A program made the position numbers and the translations under genes. This document shows positions 53,309 through 63,686 of a stretch of DNA of 64,000 bases, piece after piece; positions within the stretch are counted from its first letter, which is position 1, and the number at the start of each line of letters is the position of its first letter. The stretch is from assembly GCF_021462285.1 (NCBI RefSeq), contig NZ_CP082787.1:930001-994000 (forward strand), read 5' to 3'. The notes beneath the pieces were generated by a model. It was not told where the DNA came from. It was given only the letters and a program-made list of their open reading frames with translations, and ran no database searches. The DNA is from Serratia entomophila (GTDB lineage: Bacteria > Pseudomonadota > Gammaproteobacteria > Enterobacterales > Enterobacteriaceae).

Positions 53309-54298
53309 ATGACTTCCAACCCGCTGCCGCCAGGCGCCAAATCCCCGACGCTGAAGCGGGCGCTGCTGGGCGATATGATGCAAACCGTCGGCATCTTGCC
53401 GATATTGATCCTGATCGTCGCGGTTTTCGGCTTCGTCGCCCCCAACTTTTTTACCGACGCCAATCTGCTGAATATCGCGCGGCAGGCGTCTATCAACATC
53501 GTGCTGGCGGCGGGCATGACCTTCATCATCCTGACCGGCGGCATCGATCTGTCGGTAGGCTCGATGCTGGGCACCACCGCAGTGGTGGCGATGGCGGTCT
53601 CGCTGATGCCGGGCATGGCCGGGCTGTCTATCCCGCTGGCGCTGTTGGCGGGCCTGGGCATGGGGCTGTTCAACGGCATCCTGGTAGCCTATGCCGGGCT
53701 GCCGCCGTTTATCGTCACCCTGGGCACCTATACCGCGCTGCGCGGCGCCGCCTATCTGCTGGCGGACGGCACTACCATCATCAACTCCAACATCAGTTTC
53801 GAATGGATCGGCAACGCCTATCTGGGGCCGATCCCCTGGCTGGTGATCATTGCCTTTGCGGTGATCGCGCTGTGCTGGTTCATCCTGCGCCGCACCACGC
53901 TGGGCGTGCACATCTACGCGGTGGGCGGCAACATGCAGGCGGCGCGTCTGACCGGCATCAAGGTAGGTGCGGTGCTGCTGTTCGTTTACGGCATGAGCGG
54001 CCTGCTGTCCGGCCTTGGCGGGGTGATGAGCGCCTCGCGGCTGTACAGCGCCAACGGCAACCTCGGTATGGGCTATGAGCTGGACGCCATCGCCGCGGTG
54101 ATCCTTGGCGGCACCAGCTTTGTCGGCGGCATCGGCACCATCACCGGCACGCTGGTGGGGGCGCTGATCATTGCGACGTTGAACAACGGCATGACGCTGA
54201 TGGGCGTCTCTTACTTCTGGCAATTGGTGATCAAAGGGGCGGTGATCATCATAGCGGTGCTGATCGACAAATACCGTACCCGCAACTATCAACATTAG
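53309..54298 (+). CDS. Sugar ABC transporter permease (RbsC-like, CUT2)
   Basis: 329 residues from ATG 53309 (AAGGAG seven bases upstream); an in-frame ATG at 53273 overlapping the ATPase stop is the alternative. Eight or more membrane segments. The family signature IILTGGIDLSVGSMLG lies near residue 80, and ILGGTSFVGGIGTITGTLVGALII near 265. It forms the inner-membrane channel for a pentose or hexose. Confidence 0.94.
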   Translation: MTSNPLPPGAKSPTLKRALLGDMMQTVGILPILILIVAVFGFVAPNFFTDANLLNIARQASINIVLAAGMTFIILTGGIDLSVGSMLGTTAVVAMAVSLMPGMAGLSIPLALLAGLGMGLFNGILVAYAGLPPFIVTLGTYTALRGAAYLLADGTTIINSNISFEWIGNAYLGPIPWLVIIAFAVIALCWFILRRTTLGVHIYAVGGNMQAARLTGIKVGAVLLFVYGMSGLLSGLGGVMSASRLYSANGNLGMGYELDAIAAVILGGTSFVGGIGTITGTLVGALIIATLNNGMTLMGVSYFWQLVIKGAVIIIAVLIDKYRTRNYQH

Positions 54299-54341
54299 GT
54301 AGCAGAGCTTCAAAACATCGGATAATAACGAGGAAAACACT

Positions 54342-55283
54342 ATGCGTTTCAAGCCATTGATTACCGCTTTGCTGATTACCGCCGCGTTGGGCGGCGCCGC
54401 GTCGGCGCAGGCGAAAGAGCTGAAGTCGATCGGGGTGACGGTGGGCGACCTGGCCAACCCGTTCTTTGTACAGATCACCAAGGGCGCCGAGCTGAAGGCG
54501 CGCGAGCTGGCGGGCGACAAGGTTAACGTCACGCTGGTGTCGAGCGGTTACGATCTCGGCCAGCAGGTGGCGCAGATTGATAACTTCATCGCCGCCAAGG
54601 TGGATATGATCATCCTCAACGCCGCCGATTCCAAGGGCATCGGCCCGGCGGTGAAACGCGCCAAAGACGCCGGCATCGTGGTGGTGGCGGTCGACGTGGC
54701 GGCCGAAGGCGCCGACGCCACCATCACCTCGGACAACACCCAGGCCGGGGCGATGGCCTGTAAATACATCAGCGACAGGCTGAAAGAGAAAGGCAATGTG
54801 GTGATCATCAACGGGCCGCCGGTCTCTGCGGTGCAAAACCGCGTGGAAGGCTGCATGACCGAGCTGAAGAAACATCCGGACATCAAGCTGCTGTCTTACA
54901 ACCAAAACGCCAAAGGCAGCCGGGAAGGCGGCCTGGAGATCATGACTTCGCTGCTGGCGGCCAATCCGAAGATCGACGGCGTATTCGCCATCAACGATCC
55001 GACGGCGATCGGTGCCGATCTGGCGGCCAAGCAGGCGCAGCGCAGCGAATTCTTTATCGTTGGCGTGGACGGTTCGCCGGACGGGGAAGAAGCGCTCAAG
55101 CGCAGCAATTCGCTGTTTGTGGCGACGCCGGCGCAGGATCCGCAGGTAATGGCGGCCAAGGCGGTAGAGATAGGTTACGGCATTCTGCAGGGCAAACCGG
55201 CGCCGACCGCACCGGTACTGATCCCGGTAACCATGATCGATAAAAACAACATCGCCGGCTACAAGGGCTGGACGGTGAAATAA
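54342..55283 (+). CDS. Periplasmic sugar-binding protein (RbsB-like)
   Basis: 313 residues, signal peptide ending SAQA|KEL. The type I periplasmic fold is shown by SIGVTVGDLANPFFVQITKGAELKA and the hinge-domain motif GVFAINDPTAIGADLAAKQA. Two Cys (MACKYIS and VEGCMTELK) may form a disulfide. GAGGAAA precedes the ATG. The bound sugar is not known; the downstream isomerase gene suggests D-lyxose, D-mannose or D-fructose. Confidence 0.93.
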   Translation: MRFKPLITALLITAALGGAASAQAKELKSIGVTVGDLANPFFVQITKGAELKARELAGDKVNVTLVSSGYDLGQQVAQIDNFIAAKVDMIILNAADSKGIGPAVKRAKDAGIVVVAVDVAAEGADATITSDNTQAGAMACKYISDRLKEKGNVVIINGPPVSAVQNRVEGCMTELKKHPDIKLLSYNQNAKGSREGGLEIMTSLLAANPKIDGVFAINDPTAIGADLAAKQAQRSEFFIVGVDGSPDGEEALKRSNSLFVATPAQDPQVMAAKAVEIGYGILQGKPAPTAPVLIPVTMIDKNNIAGYKGWTVK

Positions 55284-55337
55284 CCGCCGATCGGGGCCTG
55301 CGCGCAGCGGGCCCCCTTTACCGCTTCCGGAGGCGCC

Positions 55338-56024
55338 ATGAATCGTTCCGAAGTGAACCGGATCCTGCAGCAAACCCAGCACTTCTTCGCCCGTTTTGAT
55401 GTTCATTTGCCGCCCTTCGCCCATTTCAGCCCATCGGTATGGCGCCGGCTCGATCGCCGTTCGTGGCAAGAGGTGTTCGACCTGAAGTTGGGGTGGGACG
55501 TCACCGCCTTTGGCGGCGAGGATTTTGCCCGCTGCGGCCTGACGCTGTTCACCCTGCGCAACGGTTCGCCCGGTGGGCGGCCATACGCCAAGGGCTACGC
55601 GGAGAAGGTGATGCACTGCCGCGAAGCGCAGGTGACGCCGATGCATTTTCACTGGCGCAAGCGGGAAGACATCATCAATCGCGGCGGCGGCAACCTGATT
55701 GTGGAGTTGCACAACGCCGATCCTCAGGAGCACCTGGCCGGGGAGGCGGTGACCGTTACCCTGGACGGCTGTCGCCAGACCCATGCCGCGGGTTCGCGCC
55801 TGCGGTTGGCGCCGGGGGAAAGCATCTGCCTGACGCCGGGGATTTACCATAGCTTCTGGGGCGAGGAAGGCTTTGGCGACGTGCTGGTGGGCGAGGTGTC
55901 TTCGGTGAATGACGACGACAGCGACAACCGCTTCCTGACGCCGCTTCCCCGCTATAGCGCGATTGAAGAGGACCAGCCGCCGCAGTGGCTGCTGTGCCAT
56001 GAATATTTGCGCTTTATCGACTGA
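55338..56024 (+). CDS. D-lyxose/D-mannose family sugar isomerase
   Basis: 228 residues, ATG 55338 with CGGAGG upstream. The metal-binding cupin core is VTPMHFHWRKREDIINRGGGNLIVELHN followed by TPGIYHSFWG, typical of D-lyxose ketol-isomerases; such enzymes interconvert D-lyxose/D-xylulose and D-mannose/D-fructose. One from another Serratia species has been characterised as far as I recall. It ends the transport operon, 54 bases after the binding protein. The convergent regulator gene follows. Confidence 0.88.
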   Translation: MNRSEVNRILQQTQHFFARFDVHLPPFAHFSPSVWRRLDRRSWQEVFDLKLGWDVTAFGGEDFARCGLTLFTLRNGSPGGRPYAKGYAEKVMHCREAQVTPMHFHWRKREDIINRGGGNLIVELHNADPQEHLAGEAVTVTLDGCRQTHAAGSRLRLAPGESICLTPGIYHSFWGEEGFGDVLVGEVSSVNDDDSDNRFLTPLPRYSAIEEDQPPQWLLCHEYLRFID

Positions 56025-56080
56025 AGGACAACCGATGTGGCGTTGATTTCACTGGCGCATGCCGGAGCGGCCGGGCTCTG

Positions 56081-56815
56081 TCAGGCGGCCACCGGTTGGC
56101 TGACGTCGGCGGCGAACACATAGCCCAGCCCGCGAATGGTGCGGATCAGCTCGGGCTGGTGGGGATTGATCTCGATCTTGCGCCGCAGCCGCATGATCAG
56201 CACGTCGATGGTGCGATCGAACACCTCGAGCGTTTCGCTGTGGGTCAGCTCCAGCAGACGATCGCGCGTCAGCACCTTGCGGGCATGCTGCACCAGCGCC
56301 AGCAGCAAGCCGTATTCGCCCTGGGTGAGATCGACGGTTTGTCGCTGCGGGTTTTGCAGGGTGCAGCGGGCGGTGTCCAGGCACCAGCCGTTGAACTGCC
56401 AGCCCTCGCTCTTGCCCTGAGCGGCGGCGGGCTCCAGCGCCAGCGCACCGCTGCGGCGCAGCACCGCCTTGGCGCGGGCGACCACCACGCGCGGGTTAAA
56501 GGGTTTGGCGATGTAGTCGTCGGCGCCCATTTCCAGGCCAACCACCACGTCGGATTCTGAGCCCATTCCGGTCAGCATCACCACCGGCAGATCCGGCCGC
56601 AGGCGGTGGATTTGCTGCAGCACCAGCAGGCCGTTGGTGTCCGGCAGGATCAGATCGAGCAGCACCAGCGCAATGTCCGGCTGCTGATTAAGCAACGTTA
56701 GGGCGTCGCTGCCCCGGTGGCAGGCGTGAACGGTAAATACGTGTTCGTTGAGCACGTCGCAAAGTACATCGCAAATGGCGGGATCGTCATCGACAATCAA
56801 TACGGCAGGTTTCAT
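56081..56815 (-). CDS. OmpR/PhoB-family response regulator
   Basis: 244 residues. Receiver 1-120 with acidic pocket IVDDDPAI, phospho-acceptor Asp 54 (LLDLILPD) and Lys in YIAKPFNP; winged-helix effector about 145-238 with LELTHSETLEVFDRTIDVLIMRLRRKIE. It is convergent with the isomerase operon and is the only separate response regulator near the hybrid kinase, forming a probable pair that controls sugar uptake. Similar pairs (TorS/TorR) involve an HPt step, which is missing here. Confidence 0.92.
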   Translation of the reverse strand: MKPAVLIVDDDPAICDVLCDVLNEHVFTVHACHRGSDALTLLNQQPDIALVLLDLILPDTNGLLVLQQIHRLRPDLPVVMLTGMGSESDVVVGLEMGADDYIAKPFNPRVVVARAKAVLRRSGALALEPAAAQGKSEGWQFNGWCLDTARCTLQNPQRQTVDLTQGEYGLLLALVQHARKVLTRDRLLELTHSETLEVFDRTIDVLIMRLRRKIEINPHQPELIRTIRGLGYVFAADVSQPVAA

Positions 56816-57016
56816 CGCTGCTCTCCGGATTTTATTATGGGGAAATGTTATCGGATGGTTAAAACCAGTGTACCCGATGGCTAATTAATAAGCGGCAGTG
56901 GGTGGGGATCTGATGCGGAAATTGCCATCGGCGTCACATTCGGCGCTAATTGAGCGATCGCGAAAACCGGTTACATTAGGCTGTGGCAATGTTGTGGTGC
57001 ATTGAGGAGAAAAAAC

Positions 57017-57925
57017 GTGCGCATTGGTATCGATTTGGGCGGCACTAAAATTGAAGTGATTGCGTTGGCGAACGACGGGCGGGAGCTGTTCCGCCACCGC
57101 GTCGCCACGCCGCGCCATGACTATCGGCAGACGCTGGCGGCCATCGCGGGTTTAGTGGCGCTGGCTGAAGAGAAGACCGGCGAGCAAGGTTCGGTCGGCG
57201 TCGGCATTCCCGGCACGCTGTCGCCGTTTACCGGGTTGGTGAAGAACGCCAACTCGGTGTGGCTCAACGGCCAGCCGCTGGACAAGGACCTGTCGGCGAT
57301 GCTGGCGCGGGAAGTGCGCATCGCCAACGACGCCAACTGTCTGGCGGTGTCGGAAGCCACCGACGGCGCCGGCGCGGGCAAAAAAACCGTGTTTGCGGTG
57401 ATTATCGGCACCGGCTGCGGTTCCGGGGTGGCGCTTAACGGTCAGGCACATTCGGGCGGCAACGGCATCGCCGGCGAGTGGGGGCATAACCCGCTGCCCT
57501 GGATGGATGAAGACGAACTGCGTTACCGCAGCGAAGTGCCGTGCTACTGCGGTAAACAGGGCTGCATCGAGACCTTTATTTCCGGCACCGGCTTCGCCAC
57601 CGACTATGCGCGCCTGAGCGGCAACCCGCTGCAGGGGCATGAAATTATGGCGCTGGCCGGGCGGGGCGATGCTCAGGCCGAGCGGGCTATCAGCCGTTAT
57701 GAAATGCGCCTGGCGAAATCGCTGGCTCATGTGATCAATATTCTGGATCCGGACGTGGTGGTGCTGGGCGGCGGCATGAGCAATGTCGATCGCCTGTATC
57801 AAAACGTCCCGCAACGGGTGAAGTCCTGGGTGTTCGGCGGTGAATGCGAGACGCCGATCCGCAAGGCTGTCCACGGTGACTCCAGCGGCGTGCGCGGCGC
57901 GGCCTGGCTGTGGCCGCAGCTGTAA
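57017..57925 (+). CDS. mak: Fructokinase Mak (ROK family)
   Basis: 302 residues from a GTG at 57017 with GAGGAG upstream, the E. coli length; a GTG-start frame five codons earlier is less likely. The ROK kinase has [15 protein letters not shown] (phosphate loop), the zinc-binding [10 protein letters not shown], and [12 protein letters not shown]. It phosphorylates fructose, and weakly mannose in E. coli, to the 6-phosphate. In the E. coli order it lies near rdgC and sbcCD. Here it is adjacent to the sugar isomerase module, which may feed it. Confidence 0.96.
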   Translation: MRIGIDLGGTKIEVIALANDGRELFRHRVATPRHDYRQTLAAIAGLVALAEEKTGEQGSVGVGIPGTLSPFTGLVKNANSVWLNGQPLDKDLSAMLAREVRIANDANCLAVSEATDGAGAGKKTVFAVIIGTGCGSGVALNGQAHSGGNGIAGEWGHNPLPWMDEDELRYRSEVPCYCGKQGCIETFISGTGFATDYARLSGNPLQGHEIMALAGRGDAQAERAISRYEMRLAKSLAHVINILDPDVVVLGGGMSNVDRLYQNVPQRVKSWVFGGECETPIRKAVHGDSSGVRGAAWLWPQL

Positions 57926-57969
57926 CCCTTGCATGGCAATGCGGCCGGGTGTTTGACGCCCGCCGCAGG

Positions 57970-58812
57970 CTATTTCACCTCGCTTTCGCTGCGCACCCGT
58001 TCGATATGAATGGTCAGGAACATCATCTCTTCGGTGGTCAGCTGATGCTGGTAGTTTTTTTCGACGTGCCGGTTAATTTTGCCGGCGCAGGCGAATGACT
58101 CGCGGTATTTTTCCTTCACCACCTGATAGAGCGAATCGTCGTCGCTGTCGACGTAGTTTTTCCCCAGCAGCCGTTGGGCGAAGAACTTCAGGTGGGTGAC
58201 GAAGCGGTGATAGCTCAGCGCCTCTTCGTTGTAATCAAAGCGGAAATGGTATTTGACGATATTGAGGATCTCTTGCATCACGCGGGTAATGTGCAGGGTG
58301 TTGTGCATTTCGTCGTTGAGCTGAGCGTTGACCAGGTGCAGCGCGATAAAGCCGGCTTCGTCTTCCGGCAAAGTGGCTTCCAGCCGCTGGGCAATCAGCG
58401 CCAGGGCCTCCAGCCCGACGGCGAACTCGGCCGGGTAGAGTTTCTTGATTTCCCACAGCAGCGCGTTGCGGATATCCAGCCCCTGCGCATGGCGCTGCAG
58501 GGCGAAATGGATGTGGTCGGTCAGCGTGATATAGACGATGTTGTGCAGCTTGCCCGGCAGGCGCTGGCGGGCGAGGGTGATGATTTTGTCGGCGGTGGTC
58601 ACGCAGGCCAGCGGGATCTCCGCCAGCAGTTCCTTATAGCGTTCGGCCATTTCGCTGCCGTTATGGGTGAACACCTTCTCGATCAGGCTTTCGTCCAGCG
58701 TATCGCCGGCCCTCTTCTTGAAGCCGATGCCGCGGCCCATCACCACCGTCTCTTCCTGACGTTCGTCCAGCGTAATCACTACGTTATTATTGAGTATTTT
58801 AGCGATTTTCAT
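57970..58812 (-). CDS. BglG/LicT-family transcription antiterminator with two PRDs
   Basis: 280 residues from ATG 58812; a longer in-frame start at 58956 would read through the leader. Layout: RNA-binding CAT domain 1-57 (MKIAKILNNNVVITLDERQEETVVMG in part), PRD1 about 65-170, PRD2 about 171-280, each with His residues for PTS phosphorylation (ITLTDHIHFAL, FIALHLVN, SYHRFVTH, FLTIHIERV). It binds RAT RNA and prevents termination. Its own leader holds a RAT and a terminator. No PTS sugar genes are next to it; mak is convergent at 57925. Confidence 0.93.
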   Translation of the reverse strand: MKIAKILNNNVVITLDERQEETVVMGRGIGFKKRAGDTLDESLIEKVFTHNGSEMAERYKELLAEIPLACVTTADKIITLARQRLPGKLHNIVYITLTDHIHFALQRHAQGLDIRNALLWEIKKLYPAEFAVGLEALALIAQRLEATLPEDEAGFIALHLVNAQLNDEMHNTLHITRVMQEILNIVKYHFRFDYNEEALSYHRFVTHLKFFAQRLLGKNYVDSDDDSLYQVVKEKYRESFACAGKINRHVEKNYQHQLTTEEMMFLTIHIERVRSESEVK

Positions 58813-58844
58813 GGTTATTCCCGGATGTTTCAGCGCGCTGAAAA

Positions 58845-58888
58845 CGAAAAAACCTGACGCCCGGAAGCGATCCCGTGCGTCAGGTTTT
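58845..58888 (-). terminator. Leader terminator of the antiterminator gene
   Basis: On the minus strand AAAACCTGACGC (58877-58888) pairs with GCGTCAGGTTTT (58849-58860), loop 16 bases, followed by a T run. Its 5' arm overlaps the RAT, so antiterminator binding would exclude it. Confidence 0.88.
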
Positions 58889-58916
58889 GCCTGCATGTTA
58901 TCTACAGTAACAATCC
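58883..58916 (-). promoter_or_regulatory. RAT (ribonucleic antiterminator) element
   Basis: On the minus strand GGATTGTTACTG then CAGGCAAAACC, the two conserved sides of the BglG/LicT target seen in the bgl leader, here with a 11-base middle part. It overlaps the downstream terminator by six bases, the expected mutually exclusive layout. Located 71-104 bases before the gene start. Confidence 0.85.
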
Positions 58917-58964
58917 TGTTATGCCTGCATAATAGCCTGTGCTGCCAGCGGCTCAACGGTTTTC

Positions 58965-58985
58965 ACCGCGGAGTGCCGCCGCGGT
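58965..58985 (-). terminator. Weak hairpin after sbcC
   Basis: ACCGCGG arms (58965-58971, 58979-58985) with 7-base loop just after the sbcC stop; no T tract, so function is uncertain. Confidence 0.35.
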
Positions 58986-59010
58986 CACACTTCTGCGCCG
59001 TCCGGCTGAA

Positions 59011-62000
59011 TCATGCCAGCTTGAACTGCGGTTCCAGCCGGCTGATGCCGAGGCCGTTGACCTTTTTCACCTTAATTTGCACCGGGATGCGCTCTTTCAT
59101 CGCTTCGACATGGCTGATCACGCCGATGGTTTTGCCGGAGGCGTTCAGGCTGTCCAGCGCATCCAGCGCGGTGTCGAGGGTTTCCGCATCCAGCGTGCCG
59201 AAGCCTTCGTCAAGGAACAGCGAGTCGATACTGGTTTTGTGGCTCACCAGATCGGAGAGCGCCAGCGCCAGCGCCAGGCTGACCAGGAAACTCTCGCCGC
59301 CGGACAGGGTGCGGGTGTCGCGCAGCGCATCGGCCTGCCAGGTGTCCACCACCTGCAGTTCCAGCGCGTCGCTGGTTTTGCGCTGCAGCAGATAGCGTCC
59401 GTGCAGCCGGCCGAGCTGGTTATTGGCCAGATAAACCAGGTGATCGAGCGTCAGCCCCTGGGCGAAACGGCGGAACTTGTCGCCTTCTTTGGAGCCGATC
59501 AGCTGGTTGAGGTAGCTCCAGTCGTCGTATTGCCGCTGGCTTTGGCTGATTTGCTCAAACAGCGACTGCTGATTGAGGCGGCGGGCGGCGTCGCTCTCCA
59601 ACTGGTTGCGCACCTCGCCTTGCCGCAGCTGCAGCGCCTTCAGCTGCTGCGCCAGTTCGGCCAGCGCCTGGCTGAGCGCTTCGGCGTCGGCGTGGGTTTC
59701 GTCCATCCCTTCGGGGCGGTTTTGCAGGTGCTGTTCCAGAGACTGCGCGGCCTGCGCCAACAGCGCGGCGGCTTCAACCTGCCGCTGTTGCAACTGCTCC
59801 TTGCGCTGCTGCAGTTGCTGGCGCTGGCTGTCATCCAGCAAGGCGGCGCTGAAGGCGGCTTCGTTGGCGAATTCGCTGCCCGTGAGCGCCTGCAGCCAGG
59901 CCTGTTCCGCCTGCTGCAGCCGTTCGCCTTGCTGCAGCTGTTGCTGCTGCAGCCCGGCCAACTGGCCGCTCAGGCGATCGCGCAGCTCCTGCGCCTTTTG
60001 CCATTGCTCGGCGGCCTGTCGGCTGGCCTGTTCGCAGGCCGCCTGAGCGGCGCGCAGCTGCTCGCGCACCTGGGCTATCTGCCGTTCGCCAAACAGCGCC
60101 TGCCGCTGGACGCGCTGCTCGGTCAGGTTTTTTTCGCCGTCCTGCCACTGTTGCTGCAGGCGCCGTTGCTGCAGCAGGCTGTCGGCGTGGTTCTTCTGCA
60201 ACAGCGCATAGCGTTCATCCAGCAGCGCCTGCTGCTGCTGCGCCTGCTGATGCCGCACCTGCAGCGCGGCCAGTTGGTCTTTGGCCTGCTGCACCGCGCG
60301 CGCCGCCTGTTCGTGCTGCAACAGCAACTGCTGCCCCTGGCGTTCTTCTTCGTCGCAGGCGTTCAGCCAGGCGTGCAGCGCATCCGTATCCGCCAGGGTG
60401 AAAGCGAACGCCAAAGGGGCGCTGAGCGTTTGCCACTGCTGCTGTTGCGCCGCCAGCTGCCGCTCGTCCTGCGCTATCGCCTGCTGCTGGCGCTGTTGTT
60501 GCTCCTGCAGGCTTTCGCTGCGGGTGCGCAGCTCGGTGCCCTCGGTATATAGCGCCTCGGCTTTAGCGCGAATTTCGGCCAGGCGGCGTTCGGTTTCCGA
60601 AGGGGTCACCGCCTGATATTGCTCGACGGCCGGATGGCTGGTGGAGCCGCACAGCGGGCAGGGGGCGCCGCTTTGCAGCAGCGCGCGCTCGGCCTCCAGG
60701 CTGACGATGCGTTTTTCCAGCTCGTGGATTTTCTCCACTTCCTGCTGCTGCGCCTTGTGCTGTTTGTACTGCTGTCGGGTGTTTTCCAGCCGCAGCTGCA
60801 GTTCGGCCAGCTGCGCCTGACGCGCCGCCTGTTCCTTGCGCTGCTGCTGCAGCCGTTCGTCGGTTTGGCGGTACAGCGAAGACAGGCTGAACAGCTGCTG
60901 GCGCGCGGGGCGCAGATCCGCCAGCTCGGCTATACGCCGGCGCAAGGTTTCCTGCGGCGCCTGCGTTTCCAGCGCCTGATGCCGTTGCTGCTGGGTGGCC
61001 AGCGCGGCGGTCAGCGCGTTCAGCTGTTCCTGATGTTGCGCGGTCTGCGCCGCCAGTTGGCTGCGCTGGGCGTTGAGCTGTTCCAGAGCCTGCTGCTGCT
61101 GCGCACACTGTTGCTCTGCGGTTTCGCCGGCCTGGCGTCGTTCAGCCTGGGTGAGCTGCAGCTGGGCGATTTGATGATCGAGCGGCGCGACCTGCTCATC
61201 GATCAGCGCCTGCTGCTGTTGCATCTGCTCGGCCTGCGTCTGCTGGGCGAGGCGGGTTTTTTCTACCGCCAGCTGCAGCGGCGCCACCTGTGCCTGCTGT
61301 TGCTCCTGTTGCTGCGTCAGTTGGACGATGTGTTGTTGCAGCTGATCGCGTTCACTGCGGCAGCGATCGCGTTCGTTGCGCAGCGGGCGCAGCTTTTCGG
61401 CCGGTTCGCTGCGCGCCAGTTGCTGCAGCTGCGGGGCGGCGTCGGCCTGTTCTCGCTGTACGTTGTCCAACCGTTGCCGGCAGCTGCCTTGCTGCTGCTG
61501 GAGGCGCTGCCACTGTTGCAACCAGCTCAGCGCCTGCTGCTGCCGCTGGTTTTGCTGGTTGAACGCCTGTTCCTCCGTCGCCAGCGCCGCTAACCGATCT
61601 GCCAACAGCTGGCGCTGCTCGTCATTCAGCAGCTCAATGCCGCTGGCGCGCTGGTGCAATGCGTCCAGATCGGCCTTGGCCTGTTTGTGTTGTTCGAACA
61701 CCTGCTCCGACAGGCGGCCGTATATCTCGGTGCCGGTCAGTTCTTCCAGCAGTTCGGCGCGATCGTTGGCGTCGGCGTTGAGAAAGGCGGCGAACTGCCC
61801 CTGCGACAGCATCATCGATTTGGTGAAGCGGCCGAAATCCAGCCCGGTGATGGCGGCGGTCAGCTCCAGTTTATCGCGCACTTTGTCCGCCAGGATCTTG
61901 CCGTCTTCCCGCAGCGCCAGCTCGACCTTCGGCGCCTGCAGGTTGCCGTCCGGGGCGTTTTTGGCCCGGCGCTGGCTCCAGAAGGCGCGGTAACCGACGC

Positions 62001-62262
62001 CTTTCACCTCAAATTCGACTTCCGCCAGCGATTCTGCGGTGTGGCGGGTCATCAGCTCGTTCTGGCTCGGCGTGACGTTGAGGCGCGGCGTCTGGTGATA
62101 CAGCGCCAGGCAGATGGCGTCGAGCAGCGTGGTTTTACCGGCGCCGGTCGGCCCGGTGATGGCGAACAGCCCGTTGCTGGCGAAAGGCTCGGCGGTGAAA
62201 TCTATCTTCCATTCGCCCTGCAACGAGTTGAGGTTTTTTAACCGCAGGCTGAGGATTTTCAT
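59011..62262 (-). CDS. sbcC: SbcC, ATPase subunit of the SbcCD nuclease
   Basis: 1083 residues. Walker [10 protein letters not shown] lies near residue 40; long Gln/Leu/Ala-rich coiled coils fill about 190-880, broken by the zinc hook CPLCGS near 540; the signature [20 protein letters not shown] and Walker [12 protein letters not shown] lie at the C-terminus. SbcCD cleaves hairpins and protein-blocked DNA ends formed at palindromes. ATG 62262 overlaps the sbcD stop (ATGA), so translation is coupled. Confidence 0.97.
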   Translation of the reverse strand: MKILSLRLKNLNSLQGEWKIDFTAEPFASNGLFAITGPTGAGKTTLLDAICLALYHQTPRLNVTPSQNELMTRHTAESLAEVEFEVKGVGYRAFWSQRRAKNAPDGNLQAPKVELALREDGKILADKVRDKLELTAAITGLDFGRFTKSMMLSQGQFAAFLNADANDRAELLEELTGTEIYGRLSEQVFEQHKQAKADLDALHQRASGIELLNDEQRQLLADRLAALATEEQAFNQQNQRQQQALSWLQQWQRLQQQQGSCRQRLDNVQREQADAAPQLQQLARSEPAEKLRPLRNERDRCRSERDQLQQHIVQLTQQQEQQQAQVAPLQLAVEKTRLAQQTQAEQMQQQQALIDEQVAPLDHQIAQLQLTQAERRQAGETAEQQCAQQQQALEQLNAQRSQLAAQTAQHQEQLNALTAALATQQQRHQALETQAPQETLRRRIAELADLRPARQQLFSLSSLYRQTDERLQQQRKEQAARQAQLAELQLRLENTRQQYKQHKAQQQEVEKIHELEKRIVSLEAERALLQSGAPCPLCGSTSHPAVEQYQAVTPSETERRLAEIRAKAEALYTEGTELRTRSESLQEQQQRQQQAIAQDERQLAAQQQQWQTLSAPLAFAFTLADTDALHAWLNACDEEERQGQQLLLQHEQAARAVQQAKDQLAALQVRHQQAQQQQALLDERYALLQKNHADSLLQQRRLQQQWQDGEKNLTEQRVQRQALFGERQIAQVREQLRAAQAACEQASRQAAEQWQKAQELRDRLSGQLAGLQQQQLQQGERLQQAEQAWLQALTGSEFANEAAFSAALLDDSQRQQLQQRKEQLQQRQVEAAALLAQAAQSLEQHLQNRPEGMDETHADAEALSQALAELAQQLKALQLRQGEVRNQLESDAARRLNQQSLFEQISQSQRQYDDWSYLNQLIGSKEGDKFRRFAQGLTLDHLVYLANNQLGRLHGRYLLQRKTSDALELQVVDTWQADALRDTRTLSGGESFLVSLALALALSDLVSHKTSIDSLFLDEGFGTLDAETLDTALDALDSLNASGKTIGVISHVEAMKERIPVQIKVKKVNGLGISRLEPQFKLA

Positions 62263-63485
62263 TGGTCCGCCTCCTGCTGCTGTACCCTCTCGACCACCTG
62301 ATGGAACATCTGGCGCATCCGCTGCCGGCGCGCTTCGGCCATTTCCGGTTCTTGCGCCAGCCGCCGCTCGAACACTTCGTTGACGCTCAGCTCATTGAGC
62401 GTTTCTTTGTCCTGCTGTTCGATCGCCTGTCGGCGCTGTTCTTTGCTGCGCCGCAGCAGCACCACTTCCACCGGCAGCTCATCCGCCAGCAGCTGGATGC
62501 GGCGCTGGATGTCGCTGAGGTAATCCTGCGTCGCCACTTCGATATCCAGCCACACCGGCAATTCTCCCTGATAATCGGCGAACTGCCGCAGTTGCTGCTC
62601 TATCTGCGGCAAATCGCCCTTGATCAGCTGCATTGGTTGGAAGTTTGGGATCTCCAGCGGCGTTACCTGCTGCAGGGCACCGGCGCTGAAGTCGACCATA
62701 AACACGCTTTTGGCCTTGCCCAGTTCGTCGAAGCTGAGCGGGATAGGCGAGCCGCTGTAGCGAATATGCTCTGACTTGGCCACGTTCTGCGCACGGTGGA
62801 TATGGCCCAGCGCGATGTAATCGGCGGGGGGAAACGCCTGAGCCGGGAACGCGTCAAGCGTGCCGATGTAGATATCGCGCACCGAGTCGGAGGCGGTGAC
62901 GCCCACGGTGGTCAGATGCCCGGTGGCGACGATCGGCAGCGGCAGCCCCAGTTGGTCGCGCCGGGCGCAGGCCGCCTGATACAGCGTCTGATAGTGTTCG
63001 GCGATCGCTTCCTGCAGCGCCTGCTGCTTCTGCGCGCCGGATTCGCCGGCGCGGCTGGTGAGCAGATCGCGCGGCCGCAGAAAGGGGATGGCGCACAGCA
63101 CCGCGCCCGGCTGGCCGTCGCGCTGGTTCAGCACCAGGATTTGCCGTTCAATGTCGCTTTGGGCATTGGCGATGACGGTGGTATTCAGGCAGGAAAGCAG
63201 TTCGCGCGACTCGTTCAACGTCGCCACGGAATCGTGGTTGCCGCCCAGCACCACCAGCTGGCAGCCGGTACGTTGCAGCTCCACCACGAAACGGTTATAC
63301 AGCTCGCGGGCATAGCTGGGTGGGGAGCCGGTATCGAACAGATCCCCGGCGACGATCAGCGCATCCACCTGCTGTTGCTCGATCTGTTCGATCAGCCAGC
63401 GCAAAAAAGCCTGATGCTCGGCGGCGCGGCTTTTGGTGAAAAAGTACTGGCCAAGATGCCAGTCAGAGGTGTGGATCAGGCGCAT
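62259..63485 (-). CDS. sbcD: SbcD, nuclease subunit of SbcCD
   Basis: 408 residues, first gene of the sbcDC operon. It is the Mre11-type metallo-phosphoesterase: motifs [23 protein letters not shown] and ALGHIHRAQ give the two-metal site. It makes 3'-5' exonuclease and hairpin-endonuclease cuts as part of the SbcCD complex. It is divergent from phoB, as in E. coli, with the PHO box of phoB between. Confidence 0.97.
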   Translation of the reverse strand: MRLIHTSDWHLGQYFFTKSRAAEHQAFLRWLIEQIEQQQVDALIVAGDLFDTGSPPSYARELYNRFVVELQRTGCQLVVLGGNHDSVATLNESRELLSCLNTTVIANAQSDIERQILVLNQRDGQPGAVLCAIPFLRPRDLLTSRAGESGAQKQQALQEAIAEHYQTLYQAACARRDQLGLPLPIVATGHLTTVGVTASDSVRDIYIGTLDAFPAQAFPPADYIALGHIHRAQNVAKSEHIRYSGSPIPLSFDELGKAKSVFMVDFSAGALQQVTPLEIPNFQPMQLIKGDLPQIEQQLRQFADYQGELPVWLDIEVATQDYLSDIQRRIQLLADELPVEVVLLRRSKEQRRQAIEQQDKETLNELSVNEVFERRLAQEPEMAEARRQRMRQMFHQVVERVQQQEADQ

Positions 63486-63616
63486 GACACTCCCGGGGCG
63501 AAAAGGTAATGGCGGGGATTATAAAGGGAATATGATGTTTCTGCGTCCTTTGAAATAGTCGCTATGCTTACTGCCTGTAACAACCGGTTTTTTTCATGGC
63601 TATTTATTTCATAAAT

Positions 63617-63634
63617 CTGTCACAAAACTGACGC
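63617..63634 (+). promoter_or_regulatory. PHO box of phoB
   Basis: CTGTCAC (63617-63623), AAAA, CTGACGC (63628-63634) matches the PhoB repeat layout and closely resembles the E. coli phoB operator; an ATAATG -10 follows directly. It indicates self-activation under phosphate starvation. Confidence 0.85.
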
Positions 63635-63686
63635 ATAATGGCGCCCGCAATCAACTGTGATCGCTAACACATTGGCAGGATTGACG

